A stretch of DNA of 48,653 bases from Lachnospiraceae bacterium (lineage in GTDB: Bacteria > Bacillota > Clostridia > Lachnospirales > Lachnospiraceae). The stretch covers positions 1-48,653 of the forward strand of contig JAIDHX010000024.1 in the NCBI GenBank assembly GCA_029053015.1, given 5' to 3'. The notes beneath the pieces are model-generated. The model worked only from the letters and a program-made list of their open reading frames with translations. It ran no database searches and was not told the origin of the DNA. Numbering within the stretch: position 1 is the first letter of the stretch; each line of letters starts with the position of its first letter. Positions 1 through 9,700 of the stretch are shown piece after piece. The translations under genes and the position numbers were made by a program.

Positions 1-717
1 AGCCTCGAATTTCTCCTTGTACTCCGCATCATAGATTTCCTGGAAAATATCTTTAAAGGTATGGTCATACTTTTTGGAAATGGTATCCTTTGTGGCAAAC
101 CATAAATCCTGCTTTGTGTCGATGGCATAGCCGAAACATGCCCTTGCAAAGCTTTCAATGGATTTATCCGTATTGTGCATACCCTGTAAAACGCCTGCGC
201 CGTCAAAGTTATGAATCAGTTCACGAGTTTCTTTTCCGTCAGCAGAGGTAAAGACAAGCTCTGCCTTACCACCCTCTTCTACCCTTATTTCCGTGTTCTT
301 ATACACATCACCATAAGCGTGTCGCGCCAATGTAATCGGCTTCTTCCAGTTTTTCACGCAGGGCTCGATTCCCTTCACCACAATAGGCGTTCTGAAAACC
401 GTACCGTCCAGGATAGCGCGGATGGTTCCGTTCGGGCTTTTCCACATTTCCTTTAAGTCATATTCCGTCATTCTCGCCGCGTTGGGCGTAATGGTCGCAC
501 ATTTTACTGCAACGCCATATTTCAAGGTGGCATTGGCAGAATCCACCGTCACCTTGTCATCCGTCTCATTGCGGTACGCAAGCCCCAAATCATAATACTC
601 TGTCTTCAAATCGATAAAAGGAAGCAGAAGTTCTTCCTTAATCATCGTCCAGAGTATTCTGGTCATTTCGTCTCCGTCCATCTCTACAAGCGGTGTCTTC
701 ATCTGAATTTTGCTCAT
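1..717 (-). CDS. icd: NADP-type isocitrate dehydrogenase, 3' part outside the window
   Basis: The reverse strand from an ATG at 717 reads openly for 239 codons to the window edge, so the C-terminal part is missing. The protein begins [20 protein letters not shown] and continues with a substrate-loop segment ([17 protein letters not shown]) and a [13 protein letters not shown] segment. These are typical of the eukaryotic-like homodimeric NADP isocitrate dehydrogenases, which oxidatively decarboxylate isocitrate to 2-oxoglutarate in the cytoplasm. A GGAGG ribosome site lies just upstream of the ATG. It is the third gene after the candidate Re-citrate synthase and a GntR regulator (28-bp gap to the latter), so it is probably in the same operon. 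Cofactor preference is inferred from family resemblance only. Confidence 0.92.
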   Translation of the reverse strand, partial: MSKIQMKTPLVEMDGDEMTRILWTMIKEELLLPFIDLKTEYYDLGLAYRNETDDKVTVDSANATLKYGVAVKCATITPNAARMTEYDLKEMWKSPNGTIRAILDGTVFRTPIVVKGIEPCVKNWKKPITLARHAYGDVYKNTEIRVEEGGKAELVFTSADGKETRELIHNFDGAGVLQGMHNTDKSIESFARACFGYAIDTKQDLWFATKDTISKKYDHTFKDIFQEIYDAEYKEKFEA

Positions 718-745
718 CTTTTTCCTCCATTTTCTCTGCATTTTG

Positions 746-1453
746 TCATGTTTCTGAAATTGCCCTGTTGTTTTCGTATGCTTCATGTAAGCCGTTTTTC
801 ACCATGTTCTCATATGCGTTTATCATATGCATATGTGCCAGTTTTTCCGCACCGTCCGCATCGCCCGCCTTAATGGCTTCCATGATTTTTTCATGTTCCT
901 CGTTGGAAGCGGTGCCTCTGACCTGATTGGCAAGCGTCTTTCTTCTGACGCGCAGCACATATGCGTGAAAATCCCTGAGCTGATGCTCTAACATCTTGGA
1001 GTTACAGGCTTCATACAGAATCTCATGAAAACGGTTGTCCAATTCCGCAATCTGCTCCATATGCCCTTTGGCAGCATGAAACTTTGCCAGATATACGTTT
1101 TCCTCCATCTCTTCAAGCTGTTCTTTGGTAATATGCTCCGTCGCCCATCTGGCACAAAGTCCTTCTAACAGGGAACGTATCATGTAAATGTCCTTGACGT
1201 CCTTTTCGGTAATGCCCGTCACATAAGCGCCCTTGTTGGGAATAATCTGAATCAGTCCTTCCAGCTCTAACTGTCTGAACGCCTCGCGCACCGGTGTTCT
1301 GCTGACTCCGAGTTCTTCCCCGATGGTTACTTCCTTTAACTCCTCATGCTCCTCATATTTACCGTTTAAAATGTCGTCCCTGAGCTTATGAAATACCCTG
1401 CCCCGCAGCGAATATTTATCCGTCACTTCCTGCTTTACATCATAATTGCTCAC
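746..1453 (-). CDS. GntR-family (FCD/FadR-type) transcriptional regulator
   Basis: This 235-residue regulator has an N-terminal winged helix-turn-helix (about residues 15-80, with [20 protein letters not shown], the GntR signature) and a C-terminal all-helical FCD domain. The FCD domain keeps the metal/ligand-site pattern (DNRFHEIL, then [10 protein letters not shown] and AHMHM). I chose the GTG start at 1453 because GGAGG lies 7 nt before it and it overlaps the upstream gene's TAG stop by one base (TAGTG), which implies translational coupling. The longer frame from 1480 would put the Shine-Dalgarno inside the gene. FCD regulators usually sense small organic acids. Lying between the citrate synthase candidate and icd, it probably controls this operon through the palindrome at 2926-2959; the ligand is unknown, with citrate a guess. 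Confidence 0.9.
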   Translation of the reverse strand: MSNYDVKQEVTDKYSLRGRVFHKLRDDILNGKYEEHEELKEVTIGEELGVSRTPVREAFRQLELEGLIQIIPNKGAYVTGITEKDVKDIYMIRSLLEGLCARWATEHITKEQLEEMEENVYLAKFHAAKGHMEQIAELDNRFHEILYEACNSKMLEHQLRDFHAYVLRVRRKTLANQVRGTASNEEHEKIMEAIKAGDADGAEKLAHMHMINAYENMVKNGLHEAYENNRAISET

Positions 1454-2895
1454 TATGCTTCCTCCGCCAACTTCCTGCATCCATTTTCATCCAGAATCAT
1501 TCCCAGCTTGTCACAGGTTTTCCCAATCACGCCTACCAACTCCTCATCGGTCAGCACCGTAACACGGCCGCCGGCATACTCTTCGTCAACCCACTGCTTT
1601 ATTTCTTTCACCAGTTCGCAGCCCTTGTCCACCTGCGCTTCTCCCTTTAACTTATAGTAGGTGTTCATCCAATGGGCAATGCCCGCAAGTCCGGAGGTAT
1701 TGGAAACAGCGCACAAAACCGGTCGGTTCAAAAACTTTTCCGTATCAAAAATATTGTAAATTTCTTCATTTTTCAGCAGCCCATCCGCATGAATGCCGGC
1801 TCTCGTCACATTGAAATTTTTGCCTACGAAAGGCGTTCTCTCCGGAATGCGATAGCCGATTTCTTTTTCATAGTACTCTGCCAGCTCTGTAATCACTGTA
1901 GTGTCCATACCGTTTAAATTACCGCGAAGCTGCGCATATTCAAACACCATCGCCTCCAAAGGCGTATTTCCGGTTCTTTCCCCGATGCCAAACAGGGAAG
2001 TATTGATACCGGCACAACCGTACAGCCATGCCGTAGTCGAATTGGATACTGCCTTATAGAAATCGTTGTGTCCATGCCACTCAATATTTTCATGGGGCAC
2101 ACCCGCATGCGTATGGATGGCGTAGATGATTCCCTGCACACTTCTGGGAATTACGGCGCCGGGATAGTTGACCCCATAGCCCATGGTATCGCATGCACGC
2201 ACCTTGATCGGTATCCCGTACTGCTCCTGCAGTTTCATCAATTCCGTGCAGAAAGGCACCACATAGCCATAGATATCCGCCCTTGTAATATCCTCCAAAT
2301 GACAGCGGGGGCTGATGCCCTCCTCCAGACATTCCCGAATGACACTCAGATAATGCTCCATTGCCTGTCTTCTTGTCATTTTCAGTTTTAAAAAAATGTG
2401 GTAATCGGAACAGCTCACCAGAATACCGGTTTCCTTCATACCGATTTCCTTGACCAGCTTAAAATCCTCCTTGCTCGCCCGGATCCAGCTTGTCACTTCC
2501 GGGAACTGGTAGCCCCGCTCCATACATTTATACACGGCGTCCCTGTCCTTTTTACTGTACAGGAAAAACTCGGAGGCCCGAATCATACCGTTGGGACCGC
2601 CCAGTTTATGCAGATAATCGTATATCGTCACAATCTGTTCCGTCGTATAGGGCGCCCGTGACTGCTGACCGTCACGGAAGGTTGTGTCCGTAATCCAGAT
2701 TTCCTTCGGCATATTGTGCGGCACAATCCTGTCGTTAAAAGGAATTTTGGGAATCTCCGAATAGGGGAACATATTGCGGAAAACATTAGGCTTTTGCACA
2801 TCATCCAATATGTACATGTGCTCCTCTATTTCCAGAAGATTATTTCTCGAATTCATATTAATCGGTCTGTACTGAAACATATCGTTTTCTTTCAT
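1453..2895 (-). CDS. HMGL/DRE-TIM family acyltransferase, candidate Re-citrate synthase
   Basis: This 480-residue protein belongs to the isopropylmalate/homocitrate synthase superfamily. It shows the metal and substrate motif TDTTFRDGQQSR (near residue 73; the usual form is DTTLRDGEQ), WHGHND (near 273) and GIGERTGNTPLEA (near 303). It lacks the long regulatory LeuA domain. Family members condense acetyl-CoA with a 2-oxo acid. Since icd follows in the same operon and no leucine or lysine genes are nearby, the best guess is the Re-face citrate synthase (acetyl-CoA plus oxaloacetate), as shown biochemically for the Clostridium kluyveri enzyme. Homocitrate, isopropylmalate or citramalate synthase cannot be excluded from sequence alone. 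The start is ATG 2895 with a GGA-type site upstream. Confidence 0.75.
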   Translation of the reverse strand: MKENDMFQYRPINMNSRNNLLEIEEHMYILDDVQKPNVFRNMFPYSEIPKIPFNDRIVPHNMPKEIWITDTTFRDGQQSRAPYTTEQIVTIYDYLHKLGGPNGMIRASEFFLYSKKDRDAVYKCMERGYQFPEVTSWIRASKEDFKLVKEIGMKETGILVSCSDYHIFLKLKMTRRQAMEHYLSVIRECLEEGISPRCHLEDITRADIYGYVVPFCTELMKLQEQYGIPIKVRACDTMGYGVNYPGAVIPRSVQGIIYAIHTHAGVPHENIEWHGHNDFYKAVSNSTTAWLYGCAGINTSLFGIGERTGNTPLEAMVFEYAQLRGNLNGMDTTVITELAEYYEKEIGYRIPERTPFVGKNFNVTRAGIHADGLLKNEEIYNIFDTEKFLNRPVLCAVSNTSGLAGIAHWMNTYYKLKGEAQVDKGCELVKEIKQWVDEEYAGGRVTVLTDEELVGVIGKTCDKLGMILDENGCRKLAEEA

Positions 2896-2925
2896 TTCAA
2901 AGGTCCTTTTCTATGTACAAATATT

Positions 2926-2959
2926 TACCTCGTATAATTGTATACAATCATACGAGGTA
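2926..2959. promoter_or_regulatory. 34-bp near-perfect palindrome, likely GntR operator
   Basis: The 34 bp form an inverted repeat with a single mismatched pair: arms TACCTCGTAT and ATACGAGGTA around the core ATTGTATACAAT. The core fits the GT(N3)AC pattern of FadR-type GntR operators. The site fills the promoter spacer and -10, so bound regulator would block RNA polymerase. The natural candidate is the GntR protein at 746-1453. The binding assignment is inferred; the palindrome is visible directly. Confidence 0.75.
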
Positions 2960-2965
2960 TGTCAA
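2937..2965 (-). promoter_or_regulatory. Sigma-A promoter of the citrate synthase-GntR-icd operon
   Basis: On the minus strand TTGACA (2965-2960) and TACAAT (2942-2937) are separated by exactly 17 bp, close to consensus. Transcription should start near 2930, about 35 nt before the ATG at 2895. The spacer and -10 lie inside the palindrome at 2926-2959. Confidence 0.85.
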
Positions 2966-2983
2966 GTACTATATACAGTTAAG

Positions 2984-3925
2984 CTACCCTTCCATCATTC
3001 CCATTACATTAATCATGCCCCAGCCCTGCTGATACCACGGCTCCTGTAAATCATCCGCGCTAAACAACAGCTTTCTCTTTGCCGTTTCATTGTCATATTC
3101 CGGATGCTTCTGTAAAAGCAGCGCCAGTGCGCCGGATACCACCGGCGTCGCCATGGAGGTACCGCTTTTCGCAATATAAGCATTTATATATCCCCTTCTG
3201 CTTCTTCTGCATGCGCCGTTGCAGGATATAATTTCAGTCCCCGGCGCCACAATATCCGGTTTTTTCATGGTATCAAAACGCCCACCCCTTGCAGAATAAG
3301 ATGCACAGCGGTTTGGCTTATTTTGAAAATATGCCCCGTCATGACAGCCAACCGTAATCAGAAGACGGCTTCGCCCGATAGAGGAAAGGGAACCGCACAC
3401 AGGCCCATTGTTTCCGGCCGCACACACTACAAGAATTCCTTTCATCCACAATGCCTCCAGCCTTTCCTTTAAAAGCTCCTCCTTCTCCTCTTCTATCAAT
3501 TGACCGATTCCAACAGATATATTTAAAACACGGATTTTGTATTGTTCACTGTTATGCTGTACCCAGTCGATGCCCTGAAGCATGGCGTCCACAGTTCCGT
3601 CACCTTTTTCGTCCAACACCTTTCCGACTACAAGACCCGCCTCCGGCGCCATTCCCCGATATCTTCCCCCGGACAGATAACCGCTTCCGCCAATAATCCC
3701 GCATACATGCGTCCCATGTCCACTGTCATCATATACCGCCGTACTGCCATTGATAAAATCTTTGAAATCGAGAATCCTGTCTGCCAAATCCGGATGCTTT
3801 GCCACTCCTGTGTCCAACACGGCAACGGTAATGCCTTTCCCTCCGCCAGACTGTACCACACTGCTGCATCCAGTCTGTTCTCTCACTCTGTACACGCAAA
3901 AAACCCCCGGCTTTTTCTCTATCAT
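2984..3925 (-). CDS. Subtilisin-like serine protease (S8 family), no signal peptide
   Basis: The frame of up to 313 residues contains a complete subtilase catalytic triad: Asp in VAVLDTGV (about 38), His in DSGHGTHVCG (about 70) and Ser in SGTSMATP (about 256). The oxyanion-hole region VCAAGNNG is also present. There is no recognisable signal peptide, propeptide or membrane segment, so an intracellular-type subtilase is suggested, although the true N-terminus is unsure. The ATG at 3925 lies inside the terminator hairpin of the upstream gene and has no good ribosome site; a GTG codon some ten residues further on may be the real start. It follows the sortase/LRR operon in the same direction, and a role in processing those proteins is speculation. 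Confidence 0.85.
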   Translation of the reverse strand: MIEKKPGVFCVYRVREQTGCSSVVQSGGGKGITVAVLDTGVAKHPDLADRILDFKDFINGSTAVYDDSGHGTHVCGIIGGSGYLSGGRYRGMAPEAGLVVGKVLDEKGDGTVDAMLQGIDWVQHNSEQYKIRVLNISVGIGQLIEEEKEELLKERLEALWMKGILVVCAAGNNGPVCGSLSSIGRSRLLITVGCHDGAYFQNKPNRCASYSARGGRFDTMKKPDIVAPGTEIISCNGACRRSRRGYINAYIAKSGTSMATPVVSGALALLLQKHPEYDNETAKRKLLFSADDLQEPWYQQGWGMINVMGMMEG

Positions 3926-3937
3926 ATGCCGAGGGTT
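3898..3937 (-). terminator. Terminator after the LRR surface-protein operon
   Basis: Arms 3928-3937 (AACCCTCGGC on the minus strand) and 3902-3911 (GCCGGGGGTT) pair over 10 bp with one G-U, followed by a run of T on the minus strand. It lies 15 bp after the stop of the LRR gene at 3952 and overlaps the first codons of the protease frame as drawn from 3925. Confidence 0.75.
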
Positions 3938-3951
3938 CTTTTTGTTACCTG

Positions 3952-6684
3952 TTATTTTTTCTTCTTTATCAGTAATACTGCGGCAGCCATGCCTGCAAGC
4001 CCCGCCGCCCAGAAATATTTCGGCTGTATATTATCGCCGGTATCCGGAGAAGCATCCATGCGTCCTGTTGCCGCGCCTGCCGTCCTGCAGATAGCAACCG
4101 GTGCGAGCATATTGGTTTCAAAGGTCACCTGATTGCCTTCTATTGTATAGGTAAGTCCCGTGAGCTGCCCGTTCCTGTCTGTCTGATAAACGCGAAGCCC
4201 GCTTGTAGCCAAACCTGCCGGCAGCGTAACCGTTACCCTGAGTTTTCTGCTTCCCGTCTTGGAAATAGGCACTCTGGTCTCTCTGTCCACCAAATCCATG
4301 TCCACACACACTGAAGCCTCCGGAAGCGCTTCCCTGTAAACTGCCTCGTAGCCTGCATTCAGAGCCGTATATGCATCCAGACTGTCAAACACCTGCAGGT
4401 AATAAGACCCTGTATTTCCTTCCAGTTCAGCACTGATATCTCCTGACAGCACTATACTTGTGTTCTCAACCGCAATACTGCCTGTCGGATAATCCCTGTC
4501 ACTGCCGAATATGGAAATATTTTCTCTGCCGGTCACCTGATAATTTTTACCATCAATAATAATATATTCCGGAATATAGATGCCTGCAAGTTCCGCCTCC
4601 GTATAGGTAGTGGCAAAGCATGTTACAATTCTCTTGTCGTTGGAACTGATATATGCGATAATACCCTGAAAATCGCTGTCTGCAGGCGACAGTACGGTAT
4701 CCGCCAGTTCCTCTTCCTTCATTTCTCTTTCTACAATGGCAATCTGCGTATCGCCCAGTATAAATCCTCTTGACGCTTCGTTAGAAAGTCGTTCTGCAGT
4801 CAGTTCATGGCACGGTGCAGGCAGCTTCAGACTGTCAAAAACAACAATTTTTTCGGAGTTACTGAACGGTGCATCAGAGAAGTCAAAGCTTAAAAGTCCC
4901 AGATATTCAACGTTTTCCCACACATGCGCCGTTTCCAGCGGGCAGCCCATAAACGCTCTGTCACGTATCACGCGCACATTTTTCCCGCCGGTAATGGTAT
5001 GCAGATTTTTACAATCGGAAAACGCCCCTTCTCCAATGTCAATCAGAGAATCGGGAAGCTGCACGGACACAATTTTCTCATTGCCCGCAAAAACCTCCGG
5101 CGCAATCTTTCTCACATTTTCCGGTATTACCAAATTGCCGCCGTTTCCTCTGTACGCTAACAGAATACCGCTTCCGACAATCAAGTATTCTTCCGTACCG
5201 CTTCCGCTCAGCCAGCTCTTCAGCCACAGGCTTTGTTCAAACGCCTTTGGCGCAATATCCGTAACGGTAGAAGGTATCTTCACTTCCCTAAGATAATCGC
5301 AGTGATAAAACGCGCCATACCCTATCGTCGTTACCCCGCTTGGAATATTTGCTGTCGTAAGATTACTTCTTGCAAAAGCAAACTCGCCGATTTCAGTAAT
5401 TCCATCCGGTATCTTGTAGCCTGCCGCCTCCCTGCTGTTATAAAAGGCCTGATCTGCCAGTATACTGCCGAAAATCCTATACTTAGGAACCTCTGTGCTC
5501 TTTTGTGGATTTGTTCCCCCGGACCCGTTTCCGGGCTGTGTGGCAATATCGTCGTTCCCATTTGCACTGACAGACGTTTCGTTATTCCCATATACCGGTG
5601 CAGTGGAATTGTCCATAAAAACGAAAGCACTGTTTCCCACTACATAAGTACTTCCCAACACACTGCCGTCATCCGGCTGATATGGTTCATTATTTTGTCC
5701 GTCGTCCTGATCGTTGTTCTCCGGTGGCGTATTATCCGGTTCATCTGCCGGAACATCCGGCTCTGCATTTCCTGTGTCCTCATACTCTGCCTGATTGATT
5801 AATTTCCATTTTATATAGTACTTATATGCCACTGTCCCCTTATCTGCTGAAATCACCAGTCTGGGACAGCCATTAAAAGCAGTATTGTGTATGGTCTCCA
5901 CGGTGGATGGCACCGTTACCATACCCAGACTGACACAGTCTGCAAACGCCATAATTCCGATTCTCTTAATGGAATAAGGAATAGACATACTTTCAAGGGA
6001 CTTGCAGTTGGTAAACGCATAGTCCGGTATCTCTTTCAGATTATTGCTGAGACTGATATTTTTTACATTGTTGCAGCCCCAAAAAGCATATTCTGCAATA
6101 TCTGTAACCGTAGAGGGCATGCTGTAGGACTCCCGCTCTCTTGTCGGAAGCATAAAATACAATTTAGTCTTGTCATTGTTGTACAGACAGCCGTCAGTAT
6201 AAGAAAATGCTGCATTTCCTTCCGTTATCTTCAAGTCCTTTAACGCCGAACAGCCTGTGAACGCACCGATACCAAGCTTATTAAGCCCTTTTCCCAATGT
6301 CACTGTTGTTAAAGCCGTACAATCTCCAAAAGCTCCATTTCCGACTTCCGTTACAGAGTCCGGCAGCCGCACTTCCTTTAGTCCTGTACACTCAGCAAAT
6401 GCCCTGTATCCAATGGTTTCCACACTATTTCCGCGAAATAGAAGCGTCTCCATATCCGTGTTGCCGGCAAACGCCTCCGCCCCGATTGCAGTTACGGAAG
6501 CAGGAACAGACACGGTTTTTGCCGTGCCTGTATACTTTACCAGTATCGTTCCATTCATTTGAAAATCCGCATCCGAAGAGTATGTCGGCGTATCCGCAGA
6601 CACCGACGGAGCCGGTATCTGCGTCACTGCCAATGCCAATGCTAAAAGCAGCGCGCTCACGGAAATTTTGATTGATCTCTTCAT
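3952..6684 (-). CDS. BspA-type leucine-rich-repeat surface protein with SPDTG sorting signal
   Basis: This 910-residue exported protein starts at ATG 6684 (preceded by GGGG); a TTG-initiated extension to 6708 is less likely. A signal peptide (MKRSIKISVSALLLALALAV, cleaved near SVSA-DTP) precedes two blocks of LRR_5/BspA repeats, about residues 30-260 and 410-610. The blocks are joined by an acidic Asn/Pro/Asp-rich linker. The tail has SPDTGD near residue 878, a hydrophobic segment (AAGLAGMAAAVLLI) and KKKK, a complete cell-wall sorting signal of the SPxTG kind rather than LPxTG. It is the third gene after the class B sortase, 38 bp downstream of its larger paralogue when measured from ATG 6684, and is probably that sortase's substrate. 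BspA-type repeats often mediate adhesion in gut and oral bacteria; its ligand is unknown. Confidence 0.9.
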   Translation of the reverse strand: MKRSIKISVSALLLALALAVTQIPAPSVSADTPTYSSDADFQMNGTILVKYTGTAKTVSVPASVTAIGAEAFAGNTDMETLLFRGNSVETIGYRAFAECTGLKEVRLPDSVTEVGNGAFGDCTALTTVTLGKGLNKLGIGAFTGCSALKDLKITEGNAAFSYTDGCLYNNDKTKLYFMLPTRERESYSMPSTVTDIAEYAFWGCNNVKNISLSNNLKEIPDYAFTNCKSLESMSIPYSIKRIGIMAFADCVSLGMVTVPSTVETIHNTAFNGCPRLVISADKGTVAYKYYIKWKLINQAEYEDTGNAEPDVPADEPDNTPPENNDQDDGQNNEPYQPDDGSVLGSTYVVGNSAFVFMDNSTAPVYGNNETSVSANGNDDIATQPGNGSGGTNPQKSTEVPKYRIFGSILADQAFYNSREAAGYKIPDGITEIGEFAFARSNLTTANIPSGVTTIGYGAFYHCDYLREVKIPSTVTDIAPKAFEQSLWLKSWLSGSGTEEYLIVGSGILLAYRGNGGNLVIPENVRKIAPEVFAGNEKIVSVQLPDSLIDIGEGAFSDCKNLHTITGGKNVRVIRDRAFMGCPLETAHVWENVEYLGLLSFDFSDAPFSNSEKIVVFDSLKLPAPCHELTAERLSNEASRGFILGDTQIAIVEREMKEEELADTVLSPADSDFQGIIAYISSNDKRIVTCFATTYTEAELAGIYIPEYIIIDGKNYQVTGRENISIFGSDRDYPTGSIAVENTSIVLSGDISAELEGNTGSYYLQVFDSLDAYTALNAGYEAVYREALPEASVCVDMDLVDRETRVPISKTGSRKLRVTVTLPAGLATSGLRVYQTDRNGQLTGLTYTIEGNQVTFETNMLAPVAICRTAGAATGRMDASPDTGDNIQPKYFWAAGLAGMAAAVLLIKKKK

Positions 6685-6722
6685 ATTTATACCCCGCGCA
6701 TATCGCAATCAAAGGTTCTCCG

Positions 6723-9700
6723 TTATGCCTTCACCAAAACTTTTTTACCGGTTTTATCCTTTTTTACAAACAGTACCACAGAAATACAGCACAGTGCAAC
6801 GACTACAAACCACTTCGGGTGAATATCTCCCGTCTTCGGTGAGCTGTCCGCTACGCCATTCGATTGCAGACTGTCAGTCTTGACGTAGATAACATAGGGC
6901 GAGAAATGCTCTGCCGTAAAGGTTACGCACGCCACACCGTCAATCGTGGTAAACTTCGGAGAAAGTTTATCCAGCTTATCATTTACCACACCGGCCACCA
7001 TATTGTTACCGCCGTAAGTAACCAGAGAATCCGGAAGCGGCAGCGTAATCTCAATTTTCAGTCCCGAAGTATCTGTAATCTTCGTCTTGCCCGTAGAATC
7101 ATACAGTGAAATATCCATCGGGAAATACTTGAGGTTATCAAGGCTTCCATATTCCTCTATCAGCGCTCTGAGCACCGCATCGGTTGCCTGCTGATCCTCG
7201 GTAATCTTTACCACAAAGTTGTCAGAAGACCCTTTGATGGTGACTGACACAACGCCGGTATTGGAAAGACCGTATTTATCAATCACAACCGTTGAACCGG
7301 TCTTATTGCTATTCGCATTTCCACCTGAAGCGGAAGACCCGTTACCTGTACCGGAACCGCCGCTGCTTCCGTTCGAGGAACCGGCAACAAAGTTTGCGGT
7401 TACCGTCACATTCTCAGCCGGCATAACGATTGTAGTTGCCGACACCTCGCTGCTTGCAAATTTAACGGCAGTGTTATCCGTCGTCCACTTGCTGAACCGC
7501 TGTGATGATGCCGGATTGTTGGCTATAATGATAACCGTAGCTCCCGCTGCATAACTTCCCGATCCGCTGCCGTTTCGCACTGTCAATGTATACAGATTTG
7601 CCGTGTTACCGCTCACTGTGCCGTTCGGATTATTCGGGTTGTTAGGGTTATTAGGATTATTCGGATTGTTCGGGTTATTCGGATTATTTGGGTTGTTAGG
7701 GTTATTAGGATCGGTACTTGTGCCCCGCTCGTACTGCGCATAAGTCTTTGTGTCGCTCTGGATATTCGTAATTGCCGGTCTCCAGCCTACAAAAGTATAG
7801 CCTTCCCTCGCGGGCGGTACGATTGCAGGTGCATCCTCTCCGGGTGCCACCAAATAAGTTTGTATCGGCTTTTCATCGCTGGTATAGTCGAAAAACTCAA
7901 CAAGGTATTTTGTCTCATCAGAGTCTATGTTTCTGTAAGAAGCAAAAATCGTTGTATCAGCATGAATATTTGTATAACTTCCCAGCCATCTCACAAATTC
8001 CTTTCCCTCTTTTACAGGGGGTGTGGGAGGCGTTGCATCATGACCGACAATCACTTCCTGTACATCGATGAAATTGTTTTCATCGTCCATAAAATAAACC
8101 TTGTAAACAGTATTGTCTACACCGTCCCAATCCTCACGCTGAATATTTCCATGTCCTCTTTCCGCTGCATAGTCCGCAGCAGTACTGCCCTCATTACAAT
8201 AGAAAGTGATTCTGGAGCATGTGCCATTCGAATTTGGTGTCGTATAGGTATTAAATGCTGCCTCTGCAATATTGGTTACACTGTCCGGAATGCTCACTTT
8301 GCTGACATAACTGTCGCTAAAAGCGCCGCTCCTGATATACCGGCAGGAGGTGGGAAGTTCCACATCATTCAGTCTTCTTGTATTTTTAAAAGCATTCTCC
8401 GGAATACCGCTGATATAAGTCGTCGTCAAATCCGCAGAAGTAACATCCACACAATCCATGAACGCCTCTTCCACTATTGATGTGATTCCGGCAACTTCCG
8501 TAGGACTTATCGCATTCGGCGTACTGCTTTCCAAACCGCCCCTGCTCTCCAGACATTCCACCAAAACATCTCTGTTTCCATCTTTCAAGCCATAGATAAT
8601 GGACTGTCCTGTTGTAAAATAAGGACCTCCCGAAAAATTAACATCCTGAAGTGACGTACATGCCCTGAACGGACGGATTCCCAACTCAGATACCTCCGGC
8701 GAAATCGTTACGTACTTCAAGTCTTTATTATTACAAAATGCATAGTTCCCAATGCTTCCGCCACCGCCCTGCATATTAAAAGTAGTAAGCGATGACTGGG
8801 ATCCCGTACCATCGTTGCCGCTGAGCGTCACATCAAAGGCGTACGCAAAAGCATAATCATCAATTTTTGCAGTGCCGCCGGTAATGTTAATGGTATTCAA
8901 ATCCACACAGCCGCTGAAGGTGTAGGGCTCATATTCCTCAATATCCGCAAAGGTAACGCTTTGAAGCTTTAAATCAGGCGATTTCCCGCTTACGGTCTCT
9001 ACCTTATAATTGCCATCGCTGTCCTGCACGCCGGTAACGCCCGAAAACAACCCTGTCTGAATCGCTTTCACGCCAACCGGTATCTGCGGATTCAACGAAG
9101 CATAAATCAAATCCATCTCATCCGTCTTCGGCATAGCACCACCGGCCAGATAATCAGCATAATCCTTCGTCGCATTCGCTGCAGCTTCCGCCTGCTCCGC
9201 CGTCAGGTACGGATACTTTGTCTGCGTATATTTGGTAAGTTCCACGTAGCGCGGATAATCCACCAAAGTTGCTTTGCCCTCTTTTGTCTGTGGATTTTCC
9301 GGCACATATTTTATTTCTAAATTGCTGGGCCATCCGCTGTAATAGGTGATATACGTCAGCGGCTGTGCACCGGCATTGATATTGCTGTCTTTATCCATTG
9401 CATAGTTAAATACTACATTGTCGCCTACCGCCCCCGTAAAACTCAGTGTCGGCGTATTCGTCAAATAAGAATTTTCGTTTGGACAATGTCTATGTTCTGA
9501 CGCCACCTGTGTAGCAAACGCCCCCGGTCCAATGGAAGTGATTCTTGTTGCATCCGCAAAAATCACCGCCTCAAGGTTGTGACAGCCCTTAAAGGCATCT
9601 GACCGAATCTGTGTTACCGTTGCAGGAATGGTAATTTTTTTCAATGTGCAGACACCGGAAAAGCACCCGGACTCAATATAGGAAATTCCGAAAGGTCCGA

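Noticed and set aside
6685..6708. TTG-initiated N-terminal extension of the 910-residue LRR protein
   Set aside because: The ATG at 6684 gives a clean signal peptide and has a GGGG site; the extension adds residues before it without benefit.
7626..7706. CRISPR-like repetitive array
   Set aside because: The repeats are in-frame 9-bp codon triplets without spacers, inside a coding region.
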